The position numbers and the translations under genes were made by a program. This document shows, one piece after another, positions 1 to 6,929 of a stretch of DNA of 7,430 nt (positions are counted from its first letter, which is position 1; each line of letters begins with the position of its first letter). The stretch spans positions 1 to 7,430 of the forward strand of contig JADFOC010000122.1 in the NCBI GenBank assembly GCA_022563075.1, in the 5' to 3' direction. A model generated the notes under the pieces. It did no database searches and was not told where the DNA came from. It saw nothing but the letters and a program-made list of their open reading frames with translations. The DNA is from Pseudomonadota bacterium (GTDB lineage: Bacteria; Pseudomonadota; Gammaproteobacteria; Pseudomonadales; Pseudohongiellaceae).

Positions 1-475
1 CAAGATCTATGACTCTGGCCATGTGGGAGAGCGCCTGGTCGAAATCGCCACTCTCCAAGAATTGAAAACTCAGCATCAGATGTGGTTGCGGATCGTCGGG
101 AGAGACTTCAGCCCACAGCAAACCTAGCTGCAGCAACGCATTCATGTCGCGGTTTACCCGGGCAAATTGGATCGCACGTTGAATGATGCGGAGATCTCTA
201 GTCTCGATCGCCAGGTCAAAATAATTTTCTCCAGCGATGTCGAGTTGGCCTCGCTGTGCCCCTATCTCGCTGATAATTGCCTGATACAGCTGTTCCTCGG
301 TAAAAGAGCCGTACTCTATCTCTTCCGGCTCGACTGTGGCGGCGGGTTCAGCTTCGGAGCTGGCGATGAGCGCCGACGGTGCGGCTTGATTTTCGGGGGA
401 TCCCGGGATGGTGGCACAGGCGGCAAGTGTGGCCGCTGCCAATGCGAGTAAAATGGATCGGTAAAATTGGCTCAT
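1..475 (-). CDS. TPR-like outer-membrane lipoprotein, N-terminal part (3' end off the window)
   Basis: The frame is open from an ATG at 475-473 to the window edge, giving 158 residues of the N-terminal part. It starts with a lipoprotein signal: short n-region with Arg6, hydrophobic stretch from about residues 8 to 18, and lipobox L-A-A-C with the lipidated cysteine at residue 20. Residue +2 is Ala, so there is no Asp inner-membrane retention signal and Lol sorting to the outer membrane is expected. A Pro/Ala/Glu-rich linker (about 25-55) precedes helical repeats; residues 121-158 (W-A-E...P-H-L-M-L...G-D-F-D-Q-A-L) read as a TPR unit. In Pseudomonas a TPR protein of this type sits divergent from hemA and beside lolB, so a lolB neighbour outside the window is plausible (inference). 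The Shine-Dalgarno sequence is weak. The molecular role is unknown; TPRs usually mediate protein contacts. Confidence 0.85.
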   Translation of the reverse strand, partial: MSQFYRSILLALAAATLAACATIPGSPENQAAPSALIASSEAEPAATVEPEEIEYGSFTEEQLYQAIISEIGAQRGQLDIAGENYFDLAIETRDLRIIQRAIQFARVNRDMNALLQLGLLWAEVSPDDPQPHLMLSFQFLESGDFDQALSHMARVIDL

Positions 476-513
476 CTGTTTTGGCTCGACTACATCCAGC
501 TAATCGAGGGTAT

Positions 514-522
514 ATTGTAACA
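514..522 (-). promoter_or_regulatory. Putative extended -10 promoter of the TPR lipoprotein gene
   Basis: Read on the minus strand, TGTTACAAT matches the extended -10 pattern TGnTATAAT with one mismatch. No good -35 is seen 17 bases upstream, which is tolerated by extended -10 promoters. Transcription would start near 507 and leave a leader of about 30 bases before the ATG at 475. This is pattern recognition only. Confidence 0.4.
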
Positions 523-622
523 GTTTGTCGATTCGGCAGCAGGGCTCAAATGTCTGAGCTGGCGTCTATTGTTTAATGATAGCAACGACCGGCGAGAAAC
601 CAGTTTTCATTTAAGCTTGCCA

Positions 623-650
623 CTGACTAATACTGGAGCCTGCGCATAAT
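623..650 (+). promoter_or_regulatory. Putative sigma70 promoter of hemA
   Basis: CTGACT (623-628, 4 of 6 matches to the -35 consensus) and CATAAT (645-650, 5 of 6 to the -10 consensus) are separated by 16 bases. The implied start near 657 leaves a leader of about 70 bases before hemA. Another AT-rich stretch, TTTAGTAACATACT around 679-692, could also serve as a -10, so the assignment is tentative. Confidence 0.35.
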
Positions 651-726
651 CAGTCTCTAATGGGAACTGCAGCCGATATTTAGTAACATACTGGGCTTTT
701 TATTCGACCGGTTTAGCGGAATCTCG

Positions 727-2046
727 ATGGCACTGGTACTGGTGGGCATTAATCACAATACGGCCAATATCGCGCTGCGCGAGAAGGTGGCGTTCCCGCC
801 TGAAATCGTTTCTGATGCGCTGAAGCAGGTGCGCGGTCTCGATGCTGTCGATGAAGTGGTGATTGTTTCAACCTGCAATCGCACCGAAATCTATCTGGAA
901 TTCAAGGTCGCGGATGAGAATTCTGCGGCGGGTACGGGGCCGACTGAAAATCGGGCATTGCGAGATCGACAACAAATCGTGGTCAACTGGTTGGCAGAAT
1001 TTCACCAGATGAGTACGGCAGATCTGGCTCAGTGCAGCTACTTCTTTGGCGATGCAGATGTCGTGTGCCATCTCATGAAAGTATGCTGTGGGCTGGACTC
1101 CATGGTACTTGGTGAGCCCCAGATCCTGGGTCAGATCAAGTCTGCCTACGCCATGTCCAGGGACTTGAATGTTGTAGGATCGACGCTGGGTCATGCGTTT
1201 CAGGAAGCGTTTTCTATTGCAAAAGAAGTGAGAACTGACACCGCCATTGGAGAGAATCCGGTATCGGTAGCCTATGCGGCGGTGACGCTGGCGGAACGTA
1301 TTTTCTCAAGTTTGAGCAGTCTTCATGTTTTGTTGATCGGGGCGGGGCGCACGATTGAATTGGTAACCAGGCATCTGGTGGATAAAGGCGCTAGTGAGAT
1401 CGTGGTGGCCAATCGAACATTGGCTAACGCATTGGAACTTGCCGGCAAATTCGATGCGCACGGTGTGCTGTTATCTGAGATTCCGGAACAACTTGTGACT
1501 GCAGATATTGTGGTTTCGTGCACCAACAGTCAATTACCATTACTGGGGAAAGGCGCTGTAGAGCATGCGCTTAAACAACGCAAACATAAGCCTATGTTGT
1601 TGATTGACCTGGCGGTACCTCGAGACATCGAAGCCGAAGTTGGGGAAATTGCCGACGCTTATTTATACAGTGTCGATGATATTTCCGGGGTGATCGACGA
1701 CAGTGTCAAAAGCAGGGCTGAGGCCGCCGCTCAGGCGGAATCCATTATCGAGCGGGGCGTCGCCGAGTATTTAAGGCAAGTTCGGTCACTCAATGCGGTG
1801 ACTACGCTGCGGGCATTTCGTGATCAGGCCGACTCGATTCGCGATAAGGAATTGCAGCGCGCCATCCGGGCGCTGGAGAAAGGCGATCCAGCCGACAGCG
1901 TGCTGGAGAGCCTGGCTAGAGCGATTACCAATAAACTCATTCATTCACCCAGCGTGCAGATGAAGAAGGCCAGTGCCGAAGGCCGCGACGATCTATTGCA
2001 ACTGACCCAGGAATTATATCAATTGGACCGGGACGACGAGCCCTGA
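727..2046 (+). CDS. hemA: Glutamyl-tRNA reductase
   Basis: HemA reduces glutamyl-tRNA(Glu) with NADPH to glutamate-1-semialdehyde, the first committed step of the C5 route to 5-aminolevulinate, heme and other tetrapyrroles; it is cytosolic. The protein has 439 residues against 418 in E. coli. The catalytic domain has the S-T-C-N-R-T-E motif with nucleophile Cys50, at the same number as in E. coli, and the signature G-L-D-S-M-V-L-G-E-P-Q at 122-132. The NADPH-binding fold begins near 200 (G205-A-G) and a helical dimerisation domain covers roughly 325-439. The ATG is supported by alignment of the first residues with the family (G-I-N-H at 7-10); a weak GCGGA precedes it. Oddities are Arg208 where GAGE or GAGD is usual, Asn11 in place of the common Lys of NHKT, and roughly 15-20 extra residues around 62-82. 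It leads the cluster; the stop lies 22 bases before prfA. Confidence 0.97.
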   Translation: MALVLVGINHNTANIALREKVAFPPEIVSDALKQVRGLDAVDEVVIVSTCNRTEIYLEFKVADENSAAGTGPTENRALRDRQQIVVNWLAEFHQMSTADLAQCSYFFGDADVVCHLMKVCCGLDSMVLGEPQILGQIKSAYAMSRDLNVVGSTLGHAFQEAFSIAKEVRTDTAIGENPVSVAYAAVTLAERIFSSLSSLHVLLIGAGRTIELVTRHLVDKGASEIVVANRTLANALELAGKFDAHGVLLSEIPEQLVTADIVVSCTNSQLPLLGKGAVEHALKQRKHKPMLLIDLAVPRDIEAEVGEIADAYLYSVDDISGVIDDSVKSRAEAAAQAESIIERGVAEYLRQVRSLNAVTTLRAFRDQADSIRDKELQRAIRALEKGDPADSVLESLARAITNKLIHSPSVQMKKASAEGRDDLLQLTQELYQLDRDDEP

Positions 2047-2068
2047 GTAAGCCACTAAGAATGATGCA

Positions 2069-3157
2069 ATGAAAGAGTCCATCCGTACAAAATTGGAACA
2101 AATGAAAGATCGATTCGACGAACTCGAGGCGTTGCTCAGCGATGCTGAAATTATTACCGATCAAAATCGATTCCGCGATCTCTCTAAGGAATATGCTGAA
2201 CTCGAAGAAGTGGTTCAATGCTTCGATAGTTTTCTCAGCGTCAGTAAAAATCTTCTCGAAGCAAAGGAGATGCAAAAAGACACTGATCCTGAAATTCGCT
2301 CGATGGCAGAAGAGGAAATAAAAAGCAGCAGCGAAGAGCTGCGTCAGCTGGAACTAGCGTTACAGAAACTGCTATTGCCAAAGGATTCGAAGGACAGTTG
2401 CAATGTGTTTCTGGAAATCCGTGCCGGTACCGGAGGCGATGAGGCCGCCATATTTTCTGGTGATCTGTATCGCATGTATTCTCGCTATGCCGAACAACAG
2501 AAATGGAAAATGGAGATTGTCACCGAACGCGTGGGTGAACATGGTGGTTACAAGGAACTTATCGTGCGCATCGAAGGTAAAAATGTGTACGCAAAGCTGA
2601 AGTTCGAATCTGGTGCGCACCGCGTCCAGCGCGTCCCGGAAACGGAAACCCAGGGTCGGGTCCATACCTCGGCCTGCACTGTCGCGATAATGCCGGAGAT
2701 GGATGAACTGGATGAGATCGAGATAAACAAGAGTGATATACGCATCGACACCTATCGAGCCAGTGGGGCCGGTGGTCAACACGTGAACAAGACCGACTCG
2801 GCCATTCGAATTACGCATCTAGCTTCAGGCATCGTGGTTGAGTGTCAGGATGAAAGATCGCAGCACAAGAATAAGGCAAGAGCCATGTCCCTGCTGCAGG
2901 CAAAACTGATGGATCAGGCGCAAACGGCGCAACAGCAGGAAGAATCTGACACCCGTCGTAAATTGATTGGCAGCGGCGATCGCTCTGAAAAAATTCGAAC
3001 CTATAACTACCCACAGGGGCGGGTAACCGATCATCGAATCAAACTTACGCTCTACAACTTGTCTGAGATCATGGCAGGCGAATTGGCGAGTGTCATTCAA
3101 CCACTAATCAATGAATACCAGGCCGATCTATTGGCTGGACTCGCCACCGAGAATTAA
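2069..3157 (+). CDS. prfA: Peptide chain release factor 1 (RF1)
   Basis: RF1 recognises UAA and UAG in the ribosomal A site and triggers hydrolysis of peptidyl-tRNA. The 362-residue length is normal for the family. A charged helical N-terminal domain (1-105) is followed by the codon-recognition domain with the RF1-type P-x-T tripeptide, here P190-E-T192. The universal G235-G-Q237 is in the context [11 protein letters not shown], and the C-terminal R-I-K-L-T-L-Y region is intact. P-x-T rather than RF2's S-P-F, with no programmed frameshift, makes it RF1. Q237 is the expected methylation target of the product of the next gene, prmC. The two ATGs at 2061 and 2064 are out of frame, so 2069 is the start; its Shine-Dalgarno is weak (AAGA) and translational coupling to hemA is likely. 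Confidence 0.98.
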   Translation: MKESIRTKLEQMKDRFDELEALLSDAEIITDQNRFRDLSKEYAELEEVVQCFDSFLSVSKNLLEAKEMQKDTDPEIRSMAEEEIKSSSEELRQLELALQKLLLPKDSKDSCNVFLEIRAGTGGDEAAIFSGDLYRMYSRYAEQQKWKMEIVTERVGEHGGYKELIVRIEGKNVYAKLKFESGAHRVQRVPETETQGRVHTSACTVAIMPEMDELDEIEINKSDIRIDTYRASGAGGQHVNKTDSAIRITHLASGIVVECQDERSQHKNKARAMSLLQAKLMDQAQTAQQQEESDTRRKLIGSGDRSEKIRTYNYPQGRVTDHRIKLTLYNLSEIMAGELASVIQPLINEYQADLLAGLATEN

Positions 3158-3165
3158 ATCGCGCT

Positions 3166-4029
3166 ATGGCGGAAACAATCGAACAGGCCCTGGTGCGCGC
3201 TCAAACTCTGCGCTCGGGCAGTGACAGTTGGCAACTCGATGGTGAGTTACTGTTGGCCCATGCCTTAGAAAAGACGCGTGAGTATCTGCATACCTGGCCT
3301 GCGCGGGAACTTGAGGCTGAGCAACTGCTGGCATACCAGGAATCACTGCACCGACGCCAGCAAGGCGAGCCGATTGCCTATATTCTCGGTAAGAAGGAGT
3401 TCTGGGATTTCGAGCTGGCAGTTAATTCACGGGTCCTGATTCCGCGACCGGAAACCGAGTTGTTGGTGGCAACCGCCTTGGAATTATTGGCGGGACTTAA
3501 CGCCGCCGTAGGCTATGCATGCGCCTTAAACATAGTTGACCTGGGTACCGGCAGTGGCGCTATCGCACTGGCTTTGGCTAGAGGAAACAAGGACTGGCTG
3601 GTAACCGCGGTAGATATAAGCGAGCCCGCCCTGGCCATCGCCGCCGCCAACGCAAAATCGCTTGCCGTTGGTAACATTGAATTTCGTCAGGCATCGTGGT
3701 GTGATGGCCTCGATGCCATCGAATATGACATGATCGTTGCCAACCCGCCTTATGTGGCTGCCGGTGACAGTCATTTGCAACAAGCCGATCTGAAGTTTGA
3801 ACCATCGATTGCTTTAGTTGCCGATGAGGATGGGTTAACCGAGTTAAGAAAAATAGTAAGTCAAAGCAAGAACTTTCTAAAAAAAGACGCTTGGCTCCTA
3901 TTGGAACATGGCTTCAATCAAAAACGGGATGTTTCTCGATTTCTGCAGGACGCTGGATTTGTCAACGTGGAATGCAAGCAGGATTTTGCCGGGTTGGATC
4001 GACTGACCAGCGGCCAATGGCCAGGATAA
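3166..4029 (+). CDS. prmC: Release factor glutamine N5-methyltransferase
   Basis: PrmC (formerly HemK) transfers a methyl group from S-adenosylmethionine to the side-chain amide of the GGQ glutamine in RF1 and RF2, which raises termination efficiency. The 287-residue length is typical. A helical N-terminal domain that contacts the release factor (about 1-75) leads into the P-R-P-E-T-E segment (93-98). The Rossmann methyltransferase domain follows, with SAM-binding motif I D-L-G-T-G-S-G (125-131), acidic motif II A-V-D (148-150), and the catalytic N193-P-P-Y196 that holds the substrate glutamine. It starts 8 bases after the prfA stop without a clear Shine-Dalgarno, suggesting translational coupling. 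The C-terminus (D-R-L-T-S-G-Q-W) is a slightly divergent version of the usual D-R-x-T-x-G-R-W ending. The old hemK name does not imply a role in heme synthesis. Confidence 0.97.
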   Translation: MAETIEQALVRAQTLRSGSDSWQLDGELLLAHALEKTREYLHTWPARELEAEQLLAYQESLHRRQQGEPIAYILGKKEFWDFELAVNSRVLIPRPETELLVATALELLAGLNAAVGYACALNIVDLGTGSGAIALALARGNKDWLVTAVDISEPALAIAAANAKSLAVGNIEFRQASWCDGLDAIEYDMIVANPPYVAAGDSHLQQADLKFEPSIALVADEDGLTELRKIVSQSKNFLKKDAWLLLEHGFNQKRDVSRFLQDAGFVNVECKQDFAGLDRLTSGQWPG

Positions 4030-4137
4030 AACGGCAGCCCGACCGAGCTTTATTTTCGCGTGCCGGCTACCCCGACGTAGATGCGCCCTGCAGCACTATG
4101 CTGACACACCCACAGGAGCCGAACCCTAAGCTGTGCC

Positions 4138-4143
4138 GAGGGA
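4138..4143 (+). promoter_or_regulatory. Ribosome binding site of the moeB-like gene
   Basis: GAGGGA lies 9 bases before the ATG at 4153 and is the best Shine-Dalgarno of the first four plus-strand genes. It fixes the start and shows that this gene is translated independently rather than by coupling to prmC, whose stop is 123 bases upstream. I see no clear promoter or terminator in 4030-4137. Confidence 0.6.
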
Positions 4144-4152
4144 CACATAACC

Positions 4153-4902
4153 ATGCTGGATGAACAACTGCTGCGTTACAGTCGCCAGATAATGCTGCCG
4201 GAGATGGATGTAGCTGGTCAGCAAAAACTGCTGGATGCTACCGTACTCATCGTCGGTATGGGGGGTCTCGGTTGCCCTGCGGCTATGTATCTGGCGGCAG
4301 CCGGAGTCGGCCATCTAATCATTGCCGATGACGACACCGTCGAGTTGACCAACTTGCAGCGGCAAATTGCGCATGGGCAAGGCAATCTAGGTGTTGCGAA
4401 AGTGACGTCGGCCGCGGAAACATTGCAAGGCTTAAATCCCGATGTTCGTATTACCACGCTGAATCAGCGACTGCTAGAGGATGACTTGGAACAAGCTGTG
4501 GCAGATGCTGACGTTGTGGTGGATGCCTGTGATAACTTCACCACCAGGTTCGCGGTAAATCGCTGCTGCATCAAGTACAAGAAACCGCTGGTCTCTGGCG
4601 CAGCGATTCGTATGGAAGGGCAGGTTGCCGTATTTGATAGCAATGACCCGGAAAGCCCCTGTTATCAATGTCTTTATGCTGAAGGCGATGACGAAGATGC
4701 GAGTTGCGCGCAAAATGGAGTGATGGCGCCGTTGGTGGGCATCATTGGCTCGGTTCAAGCGATGGAAACGATCAAGGTAATTGCCAATATTGGTCATACT
4801 CTGGCCGGCAGGCTGTTACTCCTGGACGCCACCACGATGCAGTGGCGCGAAATGAAGCTGCCCCGTGACCGGCACTGTTCGGCTTGCGGAACTTTGGTCT
4901 AA
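4153..4902 (+). CDS. moeB: MoeB/ThiF-type sulfur-carrier adenylyltransferase
   Basis: E1-like enzyme that adenylates the C-terminal Gly-Gly of a ubiquitin-fold sulfur carrier: MoaD for molybdopterin (MoeB) or ThiS for thiamine thiazole (ThiF). Of 249 residues, the N-terminal R-Y-S-R-Q-I (8-13) carries the conserved arginines. The ATP loop is G-M-G-G-L-G (35-40), followed by D-D-D-T-V (59-63), N-L-Q-R-Q (67-71) and D-x-C-D-N-F-x-x-R (124-132), with the Mg/ATP aspartate near 127. Two C-x-x-C pairs (C170/C173 and C242/C245) form the structural zinc site, and C185 aligns with the cysteine used for sulfur chemistry in ThiF. There is no C-terminal rhodanese domain. Position after prmC matches moeB in Pseudomonas, which favours MoeB, but sequence alone does not separate MoeB, ThiF or a shared enzyme; no moa or thi gene is in view. 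Confidence 0.88.
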   Translation: MLDEQLLRYSRQIMLPEMDVAGQQKLLDATVLIVGMGGLGCPAAMYLAAAGVGHLIIADDDTVELTNLQRQIAHGQGNLGVAKVTSAAETLQGLNPDVRITTLNQRLLEDDLEQAVADADVVVDACDNFTTRFAVNRCCIKYKKPLVSGAAIRMEGQVAVFDSNDPESPCYQCLYAEGDDEDASCAQNGVMAPLVGIIGSVQAMETIKVIANIGHTLAGRLLLLDATTMQWREMKLPRDRHCSACGTLV

Positions 4903-4936
4903 ACCGCGTTTGGCGTAGTAACTATCATCAGCAATA

Positions 4937-4965
4937 TTGAAGTGTGGGGAGCTTACCGCTATGAT
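4937..4965 (+). promoter_or_regulatory. Sigma70-type promoter of rhlB
   Basis: TTGAAG (4937-4942, 4 of 6 to the -35 consensus) and TATGAT (4960-4965, 5 of 6 to the -10 consensus) are exactly 17 bases apart. Transcription would begin near 4972 and leave a leader of about 95 bases. It is the best promoter match in the window and marks rhlB as a transcription unit separate from the hemA cluster, although no intrinsic terminator is visible after moeB. Confidence 0.55.
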
Positions 4966-5051
4966 GCGGGCCCTTTACTCATTCTGTATTTGAATAGCGC
5001 CTTGCAGCTAGATGCTGGGAGACCCGCTACACCAGCAACTTAAGCCTTGTC

Positions 5052-5056
5052 GAGGT
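5052..5056 (+). promoter_or_regulatory. Ribosome binding site deciding the rhlB start
   Basis: GAGGT precedes the ATG at 5068 by 11 bases. The frame extends up to a TTG at 5047, but that codon has no Shine-Dalgarno and the extra seven residues would lie across this site. The ATG is therefore preferred. Confidence 0.45.
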
Positions 5057-5067
5057 ACGACCCCTTT

Positions 5068-6345
5068 ATGGACTCAATAGACGGCGCGCAGTCAATATCA
5101 TTTGATAAATTTGATCTTCAACAGCCATTGCGTGATGCCATCGATAAACTCGGTTTCGAATTTTGCACACCCATTCAAGCACTGAGCCTGGTGCACACGC
5201 TGGCCGGTCATGATGTCACCGCCAGGGCGCAAACCGGAACCGGTAAGACAGCTGCCTTTCTGATCACCATCATTAACGATTTTTTAATTAACCCGATAAC
5301 GGAAAAACGTTTCCTGGCAGAACCCAGGGCTCTAATCGTAGCGCCCACCAGGGAACTGGCCATTCAAATTGCCAATGATTCTCAACAACTGACCCAGGGC
5401 TGCGACCTGCACACGGTAACGCTGGTGGGCGGTGAAGACTACCAAAAGCAAAATAGAGCATTGGCGGCTAAACCGGTCGATATTGTCGTGGCGACGCCGG
5501 GTCGCCTGCTGGATTTCGTGCAGAACGACAATCTCTATCTGGGTATGATTGAATTGCTGGTGCTGGACGAGGCTGACCGCATGCTGGACATGGGTTTCCT
5601 GCCGCAGGTGAGGCAGGTGGTAGCACGTACCCCAAAGAAAGATTGCCGACAGACTCTGATGTTCAGTGCAACTTTCAGTCCCGAGATAATTGAACTTGCC
5701 GGTCGTTGGGCGATGGATCCAATCATGGTGGAGGATGCGTCAGAAAAACTCGCCGCTGACGCGGTGGAGCAACTGGTTTACCTGGTTACCACCGCCGATA
5801 AATACAATCTGTTGTATAACTTAATTACTGAACCCGAGGCTGAAAAAGTCATGGTCTTCAGCAATCGTCGGGATCAGGTTAGAAAGCTGGCGGACAATTT
5901 GTATCGCAACGGTATTAATTGCGGCATGTTGTCGGGAGAGATTCCTCAGAACAAGCGCATTAAAACGCTGGACGCATTCAAGTCAGGAAAAATCCGCGTA
6001 TTAGTAGCCACTGATGTTGCCGGTCGCGGGTTGCACATCAACGATGTCACTCATGTAATTAACTACACGCTACCTGAAGAAGCCGGAGATTACGTGCACC
6101 GAATAGGTCGTACCGGTCGGGCGGGTGCCATCGGCACATCGATTAGTTTTGCCTGCGAAGAAGACTCCTTCCTGTTGCCGGCCATCGAGGAAAAACTGGG
6201 TAATAAGTTGGATTGCATTCATCCGCTGGAACATTTATTGGAGCGAGCACCCGGTTATGTGCGAGATTCCATCTTCAAACCCAAAGGCGATAATCAAAGA
6301 TCGTCGCGGCCAAGAGGAACCAGGCGGCCAGCTCGAAACCGCTGA
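5068..6345 (+). CDS. rhlB: DEAD-box ATP-dependent RNA helicase RhlB
   Basis: ATP-driven unwinding of structured RNA; in E. coli RhlB is the helicase of the RNase E degradosome. The 425 residues hold a full DEAD-box core: Q motif G-F-x-F-C-T-P-I-Q (29-37), Walker A A-Q-T-G-T-G-K-T (54-61), P-T-R-E-L-A (93-98), T-P-G-R (143-146), D-E-A-D (167-170), S-A-T (200-202), A-T-D-V-A-G-R-G (314-321) and H-R-I-G-R-T-G-R (344-351). The RhlB assignment rests on G-F-x-F-C-T-P-I-Q-A, the R-A-L-I-V-A-P-T-R-E-L block, D-K-Y-x-L-L-Y-N-L and V-M-V-F-S-N-R, which match RhlB better than RhlE, SrmB or DeaD. A short Arg-rich tail (405-425) should aid RNA binding. A TTG at 5047 would add seven residues but lacks a ribosome binding site. 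No RNase E gene is in the window, and the gene is not usually next to moeB. Confidence 0.9.
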   Translation: MDSIDGAQSISFDKFDLQQPLRDAIDKLGFEFCTPIQALSLVHTLAGHDVTARAQTGTGKTAAFLITIINDFLINPITEKRFLAEPRALIVAPTRELAIQIANDSQQLTQGCDLHTVTLVGGEDYQKQNRALAAKPVDIVVATPGRLLDFVQNDNLYLGMIELLVLDEADRMLDMGFLPQVRQVVARTPKKDCRQTLMFSATFSPEIIELAGRWAMDPIMVEDASEKLAADAVEQLVYLVTTADKYNLLYNLITEPEAEKVMVFSNRRDQVRKLADNLYRNGINCGMLSGEIPQNKRIKTLDAFKSGKIRVLVATDVAGRGLHINDVTHVINYTLPEEAGDYVHRIGRTGRAGAIGTSISFACEEDSFLLPAIEEKLGNKLDCIHPLEHLLERAPGYVRDSIFKPKGDNQRSSRPRGTRRPARNR

Positions 6346-6555
6346 TTTTTCTGATCTGATGACAGTGTTAACGTCTTCCGCCGCAAAGCCCTTCTGCTTA
6401 GTCGTCGCCTACCGAATTTAGCTTTTAGCGCGCACTCAAGCCAAATTTCAAATAGTCGGCGTTTGCGCATTCCGATAAATCTCCAGCAGTCCACTGCGGC
6501 GTATCCTGCGGGGCTCGGTTCAGCACGCGTCTGCTGCAGGCTGCAACCACTAAAA

Positions 6556-6582
6556 TTGCAAAATGCATATAGCAACTATACT
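6556..6582 (+). promoter_or_regulatory. Possible promoter in the AT-rich region
   Basis: TTGCAA (6556-6561) and TATACT (6577-6582, 5 of 6 to the -10 consensus) are 15 bases apart, shorter than ideal. If active it would transcribe toward the YfiR-family gene through the repeat region, with a leader of nearly 370 bases. AT-rich sequence produces such matches easily. Confidence 0.22.
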
Positions 6583-6667
6583 TAACTAAATTTGGCGCGT
6601 TAGTTGGACCATATTGGTAGCAAATATAACGTAGAGTTACTAACGCCTCGTCTCTTATAGCAAATAT
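6570..6667 (+). repeat. Three spaced copies of a TAGCAAATAT 10-mer
   Basis: TAGCAAATAT occurs exactly at 6618-6627 and 6658-6667, and with one mismatch (TAGCAACTAT) at 6570-6579. The start-to-start distances are 48 and 40 bases. All copies have the same orientation and lie upstream of the YfiR-family gene. They could be binding sites for a regulator or chance in an AT-rich stretch. Confidence 0.5.
6597..6646. repeat. Inverted repeat GCGTTAGT / ACTAACGC with inner dyad
   Basis: GCGTTAGT (6597-6604) is the exact reverse complement of ACTAACGC (6639-6646). Inside, ATATT (6611-6615) pairs with AATAT (6623-6627) around a 7-base loop, so the 50 bases could fold as a long imperfect hairpin. No U-tract follows, so it does not look like an intrinsic terminator. 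Confidence 0.45.
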
Positions 6668-6670
6668 TGC

Positions 6671-6929
6671 AGTCTGATGAATTCAATCAGGCTTAGGTTT
6701 TTAACACTATCAGTGATAGTCGGTTCGATTCGAAGGGTTGGTTCCAAGTCGAGTACGGACACCGACGAGCTTGCTGATATAGATCATCAACGTCGCCTTG
6801 GAAGACACATATTTTATGCAACTATAAAGAACTTGCTGGATGACTACATTCTCTACTCTGAGTTACCGCATTTCTCTATTAGTCATTTAGTACCAGGTCA
6901 TGATGGAAGACGAATTGAATTGAGTCTGA
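6671..6929. mobile_element. Candidate MITE-like element with flanking direct repeats
   Basis: AGTCTGA occurs exactly at 6671-6677 and 6923-6929. Just inside are exact inverted copies of an 8-mer, AATTCAAT (6680-6687) and ATTGAATT (6914-6921). Reading inward from both ends, the match extends to 12 of 15 bases. The order direct repeat, inverted repeat, about 240 bp, inverted repeat, direct repeat is that of a small non-autonomous insertion with a target-site duplication. No transposase is encoded. The repeats are short, sit 1-2 bases from the direct repeats, and were found by eye, so chance remains possible. Confidence 0.35.

Noticed and set aside
167..451. Plus-strand open frame of 94 codons at the left edge
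   Set aside because: It is antisense to the TPR lipoprotein, which has a clear signal peptide and repeat pattern; the frame is a shadow.
2372..2818. Minus-strand 148-codon open frame inside prfA
   Set aside because: It is entirely antisense to a highly conserved release factor and has no features of its own.
3891..4163. Plus-strand 90-codon frame spanning the prmC end and the gap before moeB
   Set aside because: It overlaps the conserved prmC C-terminus in another frame, runs into the moeB start, and its product shows no recognisable motif.
6326..6352. GCGG...CCGC followed by TGATTTTT as an rhlB terminator
   Set aside because: The stem is only four pairs with an 11-base loop and overlaps the stop codon; too weak to call.
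6294..6575. Minus-strand frame of 93 codons starting at TTG, overlapping the rhlB 3' end
   Set aside because: No ribosome binding site, no recognisable domain, very Arg-rich composition and overlap with rhlB on the opposite strand make it a likely chance frame.
6597..6646. Integron attC-like site, because of GTTAG and CTAAC cores
   Set aside because: The core sequences are in the wrong order for a single attC and do not fit GTTRRRY/RYYYAAC properly.
6717..6740. GGTTCGATTC resembling a tRNA T-arm (tRNA or attachment-site remnant)
   Set aside because: The flanking five bases do not pair to form a T-stem and no acceptor stem, CCA or anticodon arm is present.
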